From contig UCCS01000012.1 in assembly GCA_900470965.1 (NCBI GenBank), positions 1 through 51,820 of the forward strand: a stretch of 51,820 bases of DNA, given 5' to 3'. The stretch comes from Hyphomicrobiales bacterium (GTDB lineage: Bacteria > Pseudomonadota > Alphaproteobacteria > Rhizobiales > Rhizobiaceae). Position numbers and translations under genes: made by a program. The notes beneath the pieces were generated by a model that was not told the origin of the DNA, did not search any database, and was given only the letters and a program-made list of their open reading frames with translations. This document shows positions 16,890 to 24,763 of this stretch, one piece after another. The number at the start of each line of letters is the position of its first letter. Positions within the stretch are counted from its first letter, which is position 1.

Positions 16890-16906
16890 GGCGTCTTACG
16901 ACGCCT
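16889..16906. terminator. Small hairpin at convergent gene ends (possible terminator)
   Basis: AGGCGTC / GACGCCT pair around TTAC. The hairpin overlaps the last base of the dehydrogenase stop codon and holds the minus-strand stop codon of the Gfo/Idh/MocA gene in its loop. No T tract follows on either strand, so intrinsic termination is only a possibility. Confidence 0.35.
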
Positions 16907-18170
16907 TCAGTGAGTTCGGCGAACCGTCGTTGGCAAGCTCCGGCATCAGGTCGGAAATATTGACGACCTCGCCGGTGCGCGAGCTCGTCAGCGCCGCGAT
17001 GCCGCAGAGCACGGACATGGCGCCGGCGCGGGTGCCGGCCCGCTGCGCGAGCTTGTCCTGCATGTCGGGCTTGAAGATCATGTTGCGCATCCGGTCGTCA
17101 CCGCCGTAATGGCCGCCGGAAAAATGCGGCACAGTGATGCGCTCGACGGCCTCCTTGCCATGCGGGAAGCTGCGGATCAGCAGGACCGTATCTTCCTTCG
17201 GCTCTTCCCACGGCTGTGCTTCATACTGGCGGATTTCGATACGGCCCTTGGTACCGTTGAAGGCGAGGTGATGGCCCTCGATCGGCTGGAACGTGTTCAG
17301 CGAATAGGAGACATGGACATTGTTTCGGTAGCGGATCGAAGCGACCATCGTATCGGGAATGTCGATGTCTTCGCGGAAGACACAGCCGTCGCGGAAATAA
17401 CCGTCGATCTTTGAGGGATCCTCATAGAGCGAATCGAGGAAGGGATCCTTTTCGAGGTCGAGGTAATAATCGCATTCCTGCGTGTGCGGACAGAGCTTGC
17501 AGCGCGGGCCGCGGAAAGGCCCTTTGCGGCCGTAATTCTGCAGGTCGGCAAAAGAGGTCACGGCGTCAGGATCGCTGTCGAGATACCAGTTCAGAAGGTC
17601 GAAATGATGCGTCGCCTTGTGAACGAAGAGGCTGCCGGAATTTTCCGTATAGGCATGCCAGCGGCGGAAATAGTCGGCGCCATGCTTTGTGTTGAGATAC
17701 CAGTGGAAGTCGACTGAGGTGACGCGGCCGATCTCGCCGGAATTCAAGAGCTCCTTGATCTTCGCTGCCGTCGGCGCATAGCGATAGTTGAAGGAGACGT
17801 CGACCCGGCGGCCGGTGCGCTTTTCGGCGTCCAGAATCCGGCGAATCTTCTCGACCGAGGTGGTCATCGGCTTTTCGGTGATGACGTCGATGCCGGATTC
17901 CAACGCCCGCACCACGATATCGTCATGCGTATGGTCGGGCGTACAGACGATAACGAGATCCGGCTTCTGCTCTGTGAGCATCGAATCGATGTTTTCATAG
18001 AGCGGTGCATTGCTGCCGATCATGGTGCGGGCGCGCTCGCCGCGCAGAGAATTCTTCTCGACGATCGCAGTTAGGTCGACATGCTCGCGCCAGCCGGCCA
18101 AGAGTTCCTTGCCCCACATCGTGGTGCCGCGGTTACCGGTGCCGATCAGGGCAAAACGGCGTTTCTCCAT
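16896..18170 (-). CDS. Gfo/Idh/MocA-family oxidoreductase with Cys cluster
   Basis: The 424-aa NAD(P)-dependent sugar or inositol dehydrogenase-type enzyme starts at 18170 with AGGAGG 10 nt upstream. The Rossmann start is FALIGTGNRG (6-15) and the family EKP motif is in DVITEKPMTTS (E99-K100-P101). Later SLFVHKATHHFDLLNWYL (180-197) contributes the HxxD-like active-site segment. Unusually, residues 224-233 read CKLCPHTQEC, with a further Cys at 263. This gives a C-x2-C-x5-C...C set that could bind zinc or a cluster. It is the last gene after the RIME-like repeat behind the isomerase gene on the same strand. Substrate unknown. Confidence 0.9.
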   Translation of the reverse strand: MEKRRFALIGTGNRGTTMWGKELLAGWREHVDLTAIVEKNSLRGERARTMIGSNAPLYENIDSMLTEQKPDLVIVCTPDHTHDDIVVRALESGIDVITEKPMTTSVEKIRRILDAEKRTGRRVDVSFNYRYAPTAAKIKELLNSGEIGRVTSVDFHWYLNTKHGADYFRRWHAYTENSGSLFVHKATHHFDLLNWYLDSDPDAVTSFADLQNYGRKGPFRGPRCKLCPHTQECDYYLDLEKDPFLDSLYEDPSKIDGYFRDGCVFREDIDIPDTMVASIRYRNNVHVSYSLNTFQPIEGHHLAFNGTKGRIEIRQYEAQPWEEPKEDTVLLIRSFPHGKEAVERITVPHFSGGHYGGDDRMRNMIFKPDMQDKLAQRAGTRAGAMSVLCGIAALTSSRTGEVVNISDLMPELANDGSPNSLKAS

Positions 18171-18212
18171 CGAATGATTCCTCCTTCATACGTGATGAAA
18201 CGATTGGACTTT

Positions 18213-18315
18213 AGAGCAATTCCAACAAAAGTGTGCAGCGGTTTTGCGTCCGGAATTGCGTGAAAACAAAGAGATAGAGCATGTCCGTGTTTCGAAGAAA
18301 GACGGACATGCTCTA
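18213..18315. repeat. RIME-like rhizobial intergenic palindromic repeat, copy 1
   Basis: The core AGAGCAATTCC ... AGCGGTTTTGCGTCCGGAATTGCGT matches two other places in the window (37071-37136, 49249-49297). Arms GCAATTCC (18216-18223) and GGAATTGC (18252-18259) pair. The right part adds a perfect 14-bp inverted repeat TAGAGCATGTCCGT (18275-18288) / ACGGACATGCTCTA (18302-18315). This type of mosaic element is known as RIME in Rhizobium. It separates the isomerase gene from the downstream Gfo/Idh/MocA gene and may set their relative transcript levels. Confidence 0.8.
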
Positions 18316-18318
18316 GAA

Positions 18319-19149
18319 TCAGATTTGGCAGCAGCTCCTGAAGCGCTCGACGCAGGTGGCGATCACCTCGTCGGCCGGACGCTTCCACCAGTTCTCAGCC
18401 GAGAAGATTTCGACCTCCTGCGCGCCGAAGAAGCCGGCGGCTTCCACCATCCGTCTTATGCCTTTGAGATCGATGACGCCATCGCCCATCATGCCGCGGT
18501 CAAGCAGCATGTCCTTGGTCGGCACCAGCCAGTCGCAGATGTGATGGGCAAAGATGCGCTTCATCCGTCCAGCGCGGGCGATCTGGTTGGCCAGATAGGG
18601 ATCCCACCAGACGTGATAAACATCGACGGCGACGCCGACATCCTCGCCGAGTTGCTCGCACATATCGAGCGCCTGGCCGAGCGTGTTTACACAAGCCCGG
18701 TCGGCCGCATACATCGGATGCAATGGCTCGATCGCGAGCTTCACGCCCGAGGCCTGCGCATGCGGTAGCACGGCGGCAATGCCGTCGAACACCATCTGGC
18801 GGGCCGCGACGATATCCTTCGAACTATCAGGCAAACCGCCGACGACGAGCACGAGGCAATCGGCCGAAAAGGCTGCCGCTTCGTCGATGGCGCGTCTGTT
18901 GTCGTCGAGGTTCTTCTGCCACTCGGCTTCGTTCGCTGCCGGAAAGAAGCCGCCGCGGCAAAGCCCGGTCAGCTTGATGCCGTTCGACTTGACGATGCGC
19001 ACTGCCTCGTCGAGGCCGGCCTTGGCGACCTGATCGCGCCAGGGCGCGATCGAGGTGATGCCGTGTTTCAGGCAGATATCGACGGCTTCGGCAAAGCCAC
19101 ATTGCTCGCGGATTGTCGCAAGGTTGATCGAAAGTCCTTCGACCTGCAT
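18319..19149 (-). CDS. Sugar phosphate isomerase/epimerase (xylose-isomerase-like TIM barrel)
   Basis: The 276-aa TIM-barrel protein is of the AP endonuclease 2/xylose isomerase-like family. Metal-ligand and active-site stretches visible are LAIEPLHPMYAADR (Glu and His, about 138-151), VAVDVYHVWWDPYL (Asp and His, about 173-186), IFAHHICDW (about 199-207) and EVEIFSAENWW (about 244-254, final Glu). GGGAGGGGA precedes the ATG. It lies 30 bp downstream of the DUF993 gene in an operon led by a Gfo/Idh/MocA gene. The usual partnership is a dehydrogenase making a keto sugar and this protein isomerising or epimerising it. Exact reaction not deducible. Confidence 0.85.
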   Translation of the reverse strand: MQVEGLSINLATIREQCGFAEAVDICLKHGITSIAPWRDQVAKAGLDEAVRIVKSNGIKLTGLCRGGFFPAANEAEWQKNLDDNRRAIDEAAAFSADCLVLVVGGLPDSSKDIVAARQMVFDGIAAVLPHAQASGVKLAIEPLHPMYAADRACVNTLGQALDMCEQLGEDVGVAVDVYHVWWDPYLANQIARAGRMKRIFAHHICDWLVPTKDMLLDRGMMGDGVIDLKGIRRMVEAAGFFGAQEVEIFSAENWWKRPADEVIATCVERFRSCCQI

Positions 19150-19179
19150 GTCATTCCCCTCCCATTGCCATGCTGACGT

Positions 19180-20343
19180 TCAGTGAACGCCGTGGACGGC
19201 AAGCACCTGCTTCATGCGATCAGTTGCAAGGTCCGGATCGGCCAGAACCCGGGCCTTGTCGGCCAGGCGGAAAAGCTCCGCCAGATGCGTGAGCGAGCGC
19301 GTGCTCTGCTGGCCGCCGATCATTGTGAAATGATCCTGCAAGCCGTTGAGATAGGCGAGGAAGACGACGCCGGTCTTGTAAAAGCGGGTCGGCGCTTTGA
19401 AGATGTGGCGCGACAGCGGAACTGTCGGCTCGAGCAGATCGAAGAATTCGTGGTTGCTCTTACGGCCAAGCGCGTCGAGTGCGGCCGAAGCCGCAGGCGC
19501 GATGGCGTCAAAGATGCCGAGCAGCGCATCCGAATGGCCCTGCTCGTCGCCGGCAATCAGTTCGGCGTAGTTGAAATCATCGCCAGTGTACATGCGCACG
19601 CTCTTCGGCAGCTGCCGGCGCATCGTGACTTCCTTCTCCTTGGAAAGAAGCGAGATCTTGATACCGTCGACCTTGGCGGCATTGGCTTCGATCACCTGCA
19701 GGCAGGTTTCCATCGCCTTCAGATGGTCGCCATTGCCCCAATATCCCTGAAGCGCCGGGTCGAACATTTCGCCGAGCCAATGGATGATGACAGGTTCTTT
19801 TACCTGGCGAAGAATGCGGTCATAGACCCTGACATAGTCATCCGGCCCCTTGGCGGCGGCGGCCAGTGCGCGGCTTGCCATCAGGATGATGCGACCGCCG
19901 GCAGCTTCCACCGTTTCGATCTGCTCTTCATAAGCCCCAATGATCGTATCGATGGTCACGTCGGGGCCGGGCGTCAGATGGTCGGTGCCGGCGCCGCAGG
20001 CAATCAGCGCGTCCTTGCGTCCGGCTGCTTCGCCAAGCGCGCGGCGGACCAGCTCGCGGGCTTCCGACCAGCCGAGGCCCATGCCGCGCTGTGCAGTATC
20101 CATCGCCTCGGCCACGCCGAGGCCGAGGTCCCAAAGCCGATGGCGGAAGGCAAGCGTCCGTTCCCAGTCGATCGCCGGTGTCAGCCACGGATCATTGTCG
20201 GCAAGCGGATCGGCCACCACATGGGCGGCGGCAAAGGCGATACGCGGGAAGCTCTTGGCGTCCCGCTTCTTGAGTTCGATCGGCGTGCCGGTCAGTGTAT
20301 AAGGAGCGATCTTGCCGTCGAGGGGAAGATTGATCGTCGTCAC
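19180..20343 (-). CDS. DUF993-family, dihydrodipicolinate synthase/aldolase-like protein
   Basis: The 387-aa protein of the DUF993 type is distantly related to the DapA/N-acetylneuraminate lyase class of Schiff-base aldolases. The core has LIACGAGTDHLTPG, GRIILMASRALAAAA, VIIHWLGEMFDPALQGYWG and VDGIKISLLSKEKE (226-239). The Lys in VDGIKIS fits the catalytic Schiff-base Lys, and YTGDDFNY follows. It starts with GTG at 20343, only 3 bp after the upstream Gfo/Idh/MocA stop, with GGAG inside the end of that gene, so translation is coupled. A retro-aldol cleavage of an oxidised sugar is plausible, but no activity is established that I know of. Confidence 0.8.
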   Translation of the reverse strand: MTTINLPLDGKIAPYTLTGTPIELKKRDAKSFPRIAFAAAHVVADPLADNDPWLTPAIDWERTLAFRHRLWDLGLGVAEAMDTAQRGMGLGWSEARELVRRALGEAAGRKDALIACGAGTDHLTPGPDVTIDTIIGAYEEQIETVEAAGGRIILMASRALAAAAKGPDDYVRVYDRILRQVKEPVIIHWLGEMFDPALQGYWGNGDHLKAMETCLQVIEANAAKVDGIKISLLSKEKEVTMRRQLPKSVRMYTGDDFNYAELIAGDEQGHSDALLGIFDAIAPAASAALDALGRKSNHEFFDLLEPTVPLSRHIFKAPTRFYKTGVVFLAYLNGLQDHFTMIGGQQSTRSLTHLAELFRLADKARVLADPDLATDRMKQVLAVHGVH

Positions 20344-20346
20344 GGC

Positions 20347-21495
20347 TCAGAACTCCAGCGTGGGAACGTCGAGCCAGCGGCGCTCGGCCCAGGATTTCAG
20401 GCCGAGTTCTGCAAGCTGCACGCCCTTGGCGCCAGCTTCCAGGCCGTAGGGCCAGGGAGCATCTTCGACGACGTGGCGAATGAACATTTCCCACTGCACC
20501 TTGAAGCCGTTGTCGAAGACCTGCGTATCCGGCACTTCGTCCCAGGTCTTGTAGAAGTCGATGGTCTGCGGCTGGTCAGGATTCCAGACAGGCTTCGGCG
20601 TATTGACGCGGTGCTGGCTCCAGCACTTGGTGAGGCCGGCAACGGCCGAGCCATGCGTGCCGTCCACCTGGAAGGTCACGAGGTCGTCGCGACGAACGCG
20701 TACGGCCCAGGAGGAATTGATCTGCGCGATCGCGCCGCCTTCCAGCTCGAAGGTCGCATAGGCGGCATCATCGGTGTCGCAATTATAGGGCTTGCCCTGT
20801 TCGTCGATACGGCTGGGAATATGGGTCGCGCCCAGGCAGGAAACGGCCTTCACCTCACCGAAGAGATTGTCGAGCACATAGCGCCAGTGGCACAGCATAT
20901 CGAGTATGATGCCGCCGCCATCGGCCTTGCGATAATTCCAGGACGGGCGCTGCGCCGGAACGCCCCAGTCGCCTTCGAAGACCCAGTAGCCGAATTCGCC
21001 GCGCACTGAGAGGATCTTGCCGAAGAAGCCGGAATCGCGCAGCAGCGCCAGCTTGCGCAGGCCAGGCAGGAATAGCTTGTCCTGTACCACGCCGTGCTTG
21101 AGGCCCGAAGCACGCGCCTTGCGCGCAAGGTCGATCGCCACCTGCAGATCGTCGGAAATCGGCTTTTCGCAATAGACATGCTTGCCGGCATCGAGCGCCT
21201 TGGTGAGAAGCTCGGCGCGCATCAGCGTCGTGCCGGCATCGAAGAAGATGGTGTCATCGGGATTGGCGAGCGCGGCATCCAGATCGGTCGACCAGCGCTT
21301 GATATTATGCTTGCGGGCAAGCTCCTCCATCTTCGCGCCGTTACGGCCGACGATGATTGGATCGATTTCCAGTTTTTCGCCTGATTTCAGCGTGATGCCG
21401 CCTTGATCGCGGAAGGCCAGGATCGACCGAACGAGGTGCTGGTTGTAGCCCATACGGCCGGTAACGCCGTGCAAAATGATCCCCAAACGTGCCAT
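20347..21495 (-). CDS. Gfo/Idh/MocA-family oxidoreductase, first gene of the DUF993 operon
   Basis: The 382-aa enzyme's ATG at 21495 has GGGAGGG just upstream and yields the expected N-terminus MARLGIILHGVTGRMGYNQH; the frame is open further up, but that part includes the promoter. The nucleotide-binding motif is GVTGRMG (10-16, like dihydrodipicolinate reductase) and the EKP motif is CEKPIS (109-114). Later residues NYRKADGGGIILDMLCHWRYVLDNL supply the usual catalytic segment (H in CHW). It heads the minus-strand operon continuing to DUF993, the isomerase and probably the second Gfo gene. The operator at 21560-21575 suggests TetR control. Confidence 0.9.
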   Translation of the reverse strand: MARLGIILHGVTGRMGYNQHLVRSILAFRDQGGITLKSGEKLEIDPIIVGRNGAKMEELARKHNIKRWSTDLDAALANPDDTIFFDAGTTLMRAELLTKALDAGKHVYCEKPISDDLQVAIDLARKARASGLKHGVVQDKLFLPGLRKLALLRDSGFFGKILSVRGEFGYWVFEGDWGVPAQRPSWNYRKADGGGIILDMLCHWRYVLDNLFGEVKAVSCLGATHIPSRIDEQGKPYNCDTDDAAYATFELEGGAIAQINSSWAVRVRRDDLVTFQVDGTHGSAVAGLTKCWSQHRVNTPKPVWNPDQPQTIDFYKTWDEVPDTQVFDNGFKVQWEMFIRHVVEDAPWPYGLEAGAKGVQLAELGLKSWAERRWLDVPTLEF

Positions 21496-21559
21496 TTTTC
21501 CCTCCCTGGAAGCTTTTATGCGTCGGGAGCGGGCAGCCGGGCCCGGCCCTCCCGAGCCG

Positions 21560-21605
21560 GTAACTAAACAGTTACTTGATGGCAGAAGAGGAATATTGCT
21601 GTCAA
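21560..21605 (-). promoter_or_regulatory. Promoter with TetR-type operator for the Gfo-DUF993 operon
   Basis: On the minus strand TTGACA (21605-21600) is followed after 24 nt by the palindrome GTAACTGTTTAGTTAC (21575-21560; perfect 6-bp arms, 4-nt centre). The -10 hexamer, 17-18 bp after TTGACA, is weak (CCATCA/CATCAA). The operator would cover the transcription start. The same arrangement with the same 24-nt distance stands before the binding-protein operon at 22400-22445. Confidence 0.7.
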
Positions 21606-21628
21606 TAGCCAATTCGGTTTTTTGAAAA

Positions 21629-22303
21629 TCAGCGCTTTATCGAGGCGAGCGTGACGTGAACGATATGTCGTTCCCAGGCTTCGAGATTCGCAGGCGTAAT
21701 GAGATCGCGGCCGAAGATCGTCGAAAGTGTGTACTGGTTGGAGAGGTAGAAATAGCCGAGCGAGGCGATTGTCAGATAGACATGCAGCGGGTCGGCGGTC
21801 TCGATGAAGACACCCGCCTTCTTGCCTACTTCCAGCACCTGTGAAAGCTCGCCGATCAGATGCGAATGCAACTCCTTGAGCCGCACGGACTGGCGCAACC
21901 AGCGGGCGCGGTGCAGGTTTTCCGTGCCGAGCAGGCTGAGGAACTCCGGATGCTGCAGGAAGTAGCGCCAGGTGAAGAGGGCAAGTTCCCCAATGCCCTC
22001 CTCAGGGCTGCGGGTGCCGATGTTCAGTGCGCGTTCGGCGGTGCGGATGCTGACATAGGCCTCCTCAAGCACACGCAGATAGAGCTGCTCCTTGTCGCCG
22101 AAATAGTGATAGAGCATGCGCTTGTTGGTGCCGGCGCGCTCGGCGATGGAATCGACACGCGCACCACCCATGCCGTTTTCGGCAAATTCCCGTGTCGCGG
22201 CTTCAAGAATGGCCGCGCGTGTACGCTCCGGGTCGCGTTGGGCGGTTCGCTCGGCGGACGGGCGCTTGATTTTCTTTTTTGCGCTCTCCCCAGTGTCGTT
22301 CAT
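21629..22303 (-). CDS. TetR-family transcriptional regulator
   Basis: The 224-aa repressor-type regulator has an N-terminal TetR HTH: RAAILEAATREFAENGMGGARVDSIAERAGTNKRMLYHYFGDKEQLYLRVL (about residues 29-79). The remainder is the helical ligand domain. The ATG at 22303 is preferred because AGGGGAAA lies about 7 nt before it; in-frame ATGs further upstream lack a binding site. The basic stretch KKKIKRPSAERTAQRDPERT precedes the HTH. The gene sits between two operons whose promoters share a palindrome. The ligand is probably the imported sugar or a metabolite of it. Confidence 0.9.
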   Translation of the reverse strand: MNDTGESAKKKIKRPSAERTAQRDPERTRAAILEAATREFAENGMGGARVDSIAERAGTNKRMLYHYFGDKEQLYLRVLEEAYVSIRTAERALNIGTRSPEEGIGELALFTWRYFLQHPEFLSLLGTENLHRARWLRQSVRLKELHSHLIGELSQVLEVGKKAGVFIETADPLHVYLTIASLGYFYLSNQYTLSTIFGRDLITPANLEAWERHIVHVTLASIKR

Positions 22304-22399
22304 CAGATTTCCCCTATTTTCCCCTGTTGCGCTCATAAGGCTTAAGCGGAAGAATGTAAAAACCCGATTTTGCAAACGCAACCGGGCCACCAACACCGC

Positions 22400-22445
22400 T
22401 TGACAGCCCGGAGGCTTTGAACATAGCTTGTAACCAATTAGTTAT
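22400..22445 (+). promoter_or_regulatory. Promoter with TetR-type operator for the ABC importer operon
   Basis: TTGACA (22400-22405), 17 bp, then ATAGCT (22423-22428) as a weak -10. GTAACCAATTAGTTAT (22430-22445) follows, a near-palindrome of pattern GTAAC-Y-N4-AGTTA-Y that matches the operator at 21560-21575. It overlaps the expected start point, so binding there should block transcription of the binding-protein/permease operon. Confidence 0.7.
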
Positions 22446-22510
22446 TTGTTGCAAGATAGCTAGTTAGGAAGCGTGTGGAGGCGCTTCCTATTGGGAGGAG
22501 GAAAACCAAT

Positions 22511-23797
22511 ATGTCTTTTCGTGTAAGCAGACGTAATTTCATGGCGGGCGGAGCAACGCTCCTTTCGCTGTCAGCGCTCGGAAACAGCGCTTTTGCCCAG
22601 GAAAACCGCCTGCGCCTCATCTGGTGGGGCTCTCAGCCGCGCGCTGACCGCACCAACAAGGTCTCCGACCTTTTCAAGGCGAAGAACAGCGGTGTTTCGA
22701 TCACCGGCGAATTCCTCGGATGGGCTGATTACTGGCCGCGTCTGGCCACACAGGTGGCTGGCCGCAACGCGCCCGACGTCATCCAGATGGACTACCGCTA
22801 TATTGTCGAATACGCCCGGCGCGGCGCTCTTGCCCCGCTGGAATCCTATATGCCGTCGAAGCTGCAGATCGATGATTTCGATCCGGCACAGATCGAAGGC
22901 GGCAAGGTCGATGGCCACCTGTACGGTGTCAGCCTCGGCGCGAATTCGGCGGCCACGGTCATCAACACCGTCGCCTTCCAGGAAGCCGGCATCGATGTGC
23001 CGACCAACAAGACGACCTGGGAAGAATTCGGCAAGATCGGTGCGGAAATCACCAAGGCCGGCAAGCGCAAGGGCTATTTCGGCTTTGCTGACGGCAGCGG
23101 CGGCGAACCGCTCTTCGAAAACTATGTACGTCAGCGCGGCAAGGCGCTGTACACGGCCGATTCGAAGATCGCTTTCGGCGCGGACGACGCCGCGGAATGG
23201 TTCGACATGTGGGCCAAGTTCCGTGAAGCTAAAGCTTGCGTAACGCCTGACATTCAGGCGCTCTATAAGGATACGATCGACACCAGCCCGCTGACCCTCG
23301 GCAAGGCTGCCTGCGATTATGCTCACTCCAACCAGTTCGTTGGCTATCAGGCGATGGTCAAGGACAAGTTGATGCTCAGCAACTACCTCAGGATCAAGCC
23401 GGACTCGAAGGGCGGCCATTACCGCAAACCTTCGATGTTCTTCTCGGTCTCTGCACAGTCGAAGGTGATCGATCAGGCTGTCGATTACGTCAACTTCTTC
23501 GTCAAGAACCCCGATGCCGCCAAGATACTCGATGTCGAGCGCGGCATTCCGGAATCGAAGGCGATGCGCGAAGTCGTCGCCGGCACGCTCGATGAAACCG
23601 GCAAGATCCCGCTCGAATATGTCGCCGGTCTCGGCGATCTCGCCGGTCCGCTTCCGCCCCCGCCGCCGACCGGCGCCGGCGAAGGCCAGGTCGTGCTGCG
23701 CACCATCTCGGAGCAGGTAGCTTTCGGCCAGCTTACGCCGGCCGATGCCGGCAAGCAGCTCGTGGACGAAATCACGCGAATTCTCGCGCGGGGTTGA
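22511..23797 (+). CDS. ABC sugar transporter substrate-binding protein (family 1)
   Basis: The 428-aa periplasmic binding protein has a Tat-like signal SRRNFMAGG (6-14), hydrophobic core and cleavage near AFA-QE (residue 29). The start ATG follows GGGAGGAGGAAAA. The mature part begins with RLIWWGSQPRADRTNK and contains YWPRLATQVAGR, VIQMDYRYI, WFDMWAKFR and KILDVERGIPE. It parallels the orphan protein at 11542-12828 along its whole length. A proline run PPPPP near the C-terminus (about nt 23650-23675) is unusual for the family. First gene of the importer operon (binding protein, two permeases, Gfo/Idh/MocA, ATPase) behind the TetR-type operator. Confidence 0.95.
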   Translation: MSFRVSRRNFMAGGATLLSLSALGNSAFAQENRLRLIWWGSQPRADRTNKVSDLFKAKNSGVSITGEFLGWADYWPRLATQVAGRNAPDVIQMDYRYIVEYARRGALAPLESYMPSKLQIDDFDPAQIEGGKVDGHLYGVSLGANSAATVINTVAFQEAGIDVPTNKTTWEEFGKIGAEITKAGKRKGYFGFADGSGGEPLFENYVRQRGKALYTADSKIAFGADDAAEWFDMWAKFREAKACVTPDIQALYKDTIDTSPLTLGKAACDYAHSNQFVGYQAMVKDKLMLSNYLRIKPDSKGGHYRKPSMFFSVSAQSKVIDQAVDYVNFFVKNPDAAKILDVERGIPESKAMREVVAGTLDETGKIPLEYVAGLGDLAGPLPPPPPTGAGEGQVVLRTISEQVAFGQLTPADAGKQLVDEITRILARG

Positions 23798-23803
23798 TCT
23801 CAT

Positions 23804-24763
23804 ATGACCAATGCGATGCGCACGTCCGCAGGGACGGTAACCGTGGAAAGATATCAGGGAGTAAAGGCTGACGGACGCTTTCGGCGCCTGTGGAATGCCA
23901 ATGCTCCTGGCTATCTCTTTCTGCTGCCGTGGCTGGTAGGCTTCTTTGGCCTCACGCTCGGCCCGGCCCTGATTTCGCTCTACCTCTCCTTCACCGACTT
24001 CGACATGTTGAGGGCGCCGGGTTGGGTAGGGGCCGCAAATTACGTGCGCATCGCAACGGCCGATCCGAAATTCGCATCGGCCATGTCAGTCACGCTGACC
24101 TATGTCGTGCTGTCGGTTCCGTTCAAGCTGACCTTCGCCCTGCTCGTCGCTCTGGCATTGAACAGGGGTCTGAGTGGGCTGCCGATCTACCGCGCGATTT
24201 TCTACCTTCCGTCTCTTCTCGGCGGCAGCGTTGCGATTGCCGTGCTGTGGCGCCAGCTCTTCGCCAGCGATGGCCTCGTCAACGCCGCGCTCGCACAATT
24301 CGGCATCGTCGGCCCGAGCTGGATCTCGCATCCAAGCTATTCGATCTATACGCTGGTGGCTCTCTCCGTCTGGCAGTTCGGCTCGCCGATGATCATTTTC
24401 CTGGCCGGTCTGCGGCAGATCCCGCAGGATATGTATGAGGCCGCAAGCCTCGATGGCGCTTCGAAATTCCGCCAGTTCTACAAGATCACCCTGCCGCTTC
24501 TCACGCCGGTGATCTTCTTCAACGCCGTCGTGCAGACGATCGACGCGTTCAAGGCCTTTACGCCGGCCTTCATCATATCCGGCGGTACGGGCGGCCCGAT
24601 CAATTCGACGCTGTTCTACACGCTCTATCTTTATCAGGAAGCCTTCGGCAATTTCCGCATGGGCTACGCCTCGGCGCTCGCCTGGATCCTCGTGGTGATC
24701 ATCGCGATTTTCACCGCCTTCTCCTTCCTGACCTCGCGCTACTGGGTGCACTACGATGACTGA
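23804..24763 (+). CDS. ABC sugar transporter permease (MalF/UgpA type)
   Basis: The 319-aa inner-membrane permease has six hydrophobic segments, starting with YLFLLPWLVGFFGLTLGPALISLYLSF. The EAA loop that contacts the ATPase is DMYEAASLDGASKFRQFYKI. It begins 6 bp after the binding-protein stop and overlaps the second permease by 8 bp. Together with that permease and the MsmK/UgpC-type ATPase it forms a CUT1-class carbohydrate importer. Confidence 0.95.
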   Translation: MTNAMRTSAGTVTVERYQGVKADGRFRRLWNANAPGYLFLLPWLVGFFGLTLGPALISLYLSFTDFDMLRAPGWVGAANYVRIATADPKFASAMSVTLTYVVLSVPFKLTFALLVALALNRGLSGLPIYRAIFYLPSLLGGSVAIAVLWRQLFASDGLVNAALAQFGIVGPSWISHPSYSIYTLVALSVWQFGSPMIIFLAGLRQIPQDMYEAASLDGASKFRQFYKITLPLLTPVIFFNAVVQTIDAFKAFTPAFIISGGTGGPINSTLFYTLYLYQEAFGNFRMGYASALAWILVVIIAIFTAFSFLTSRYWVHYDD

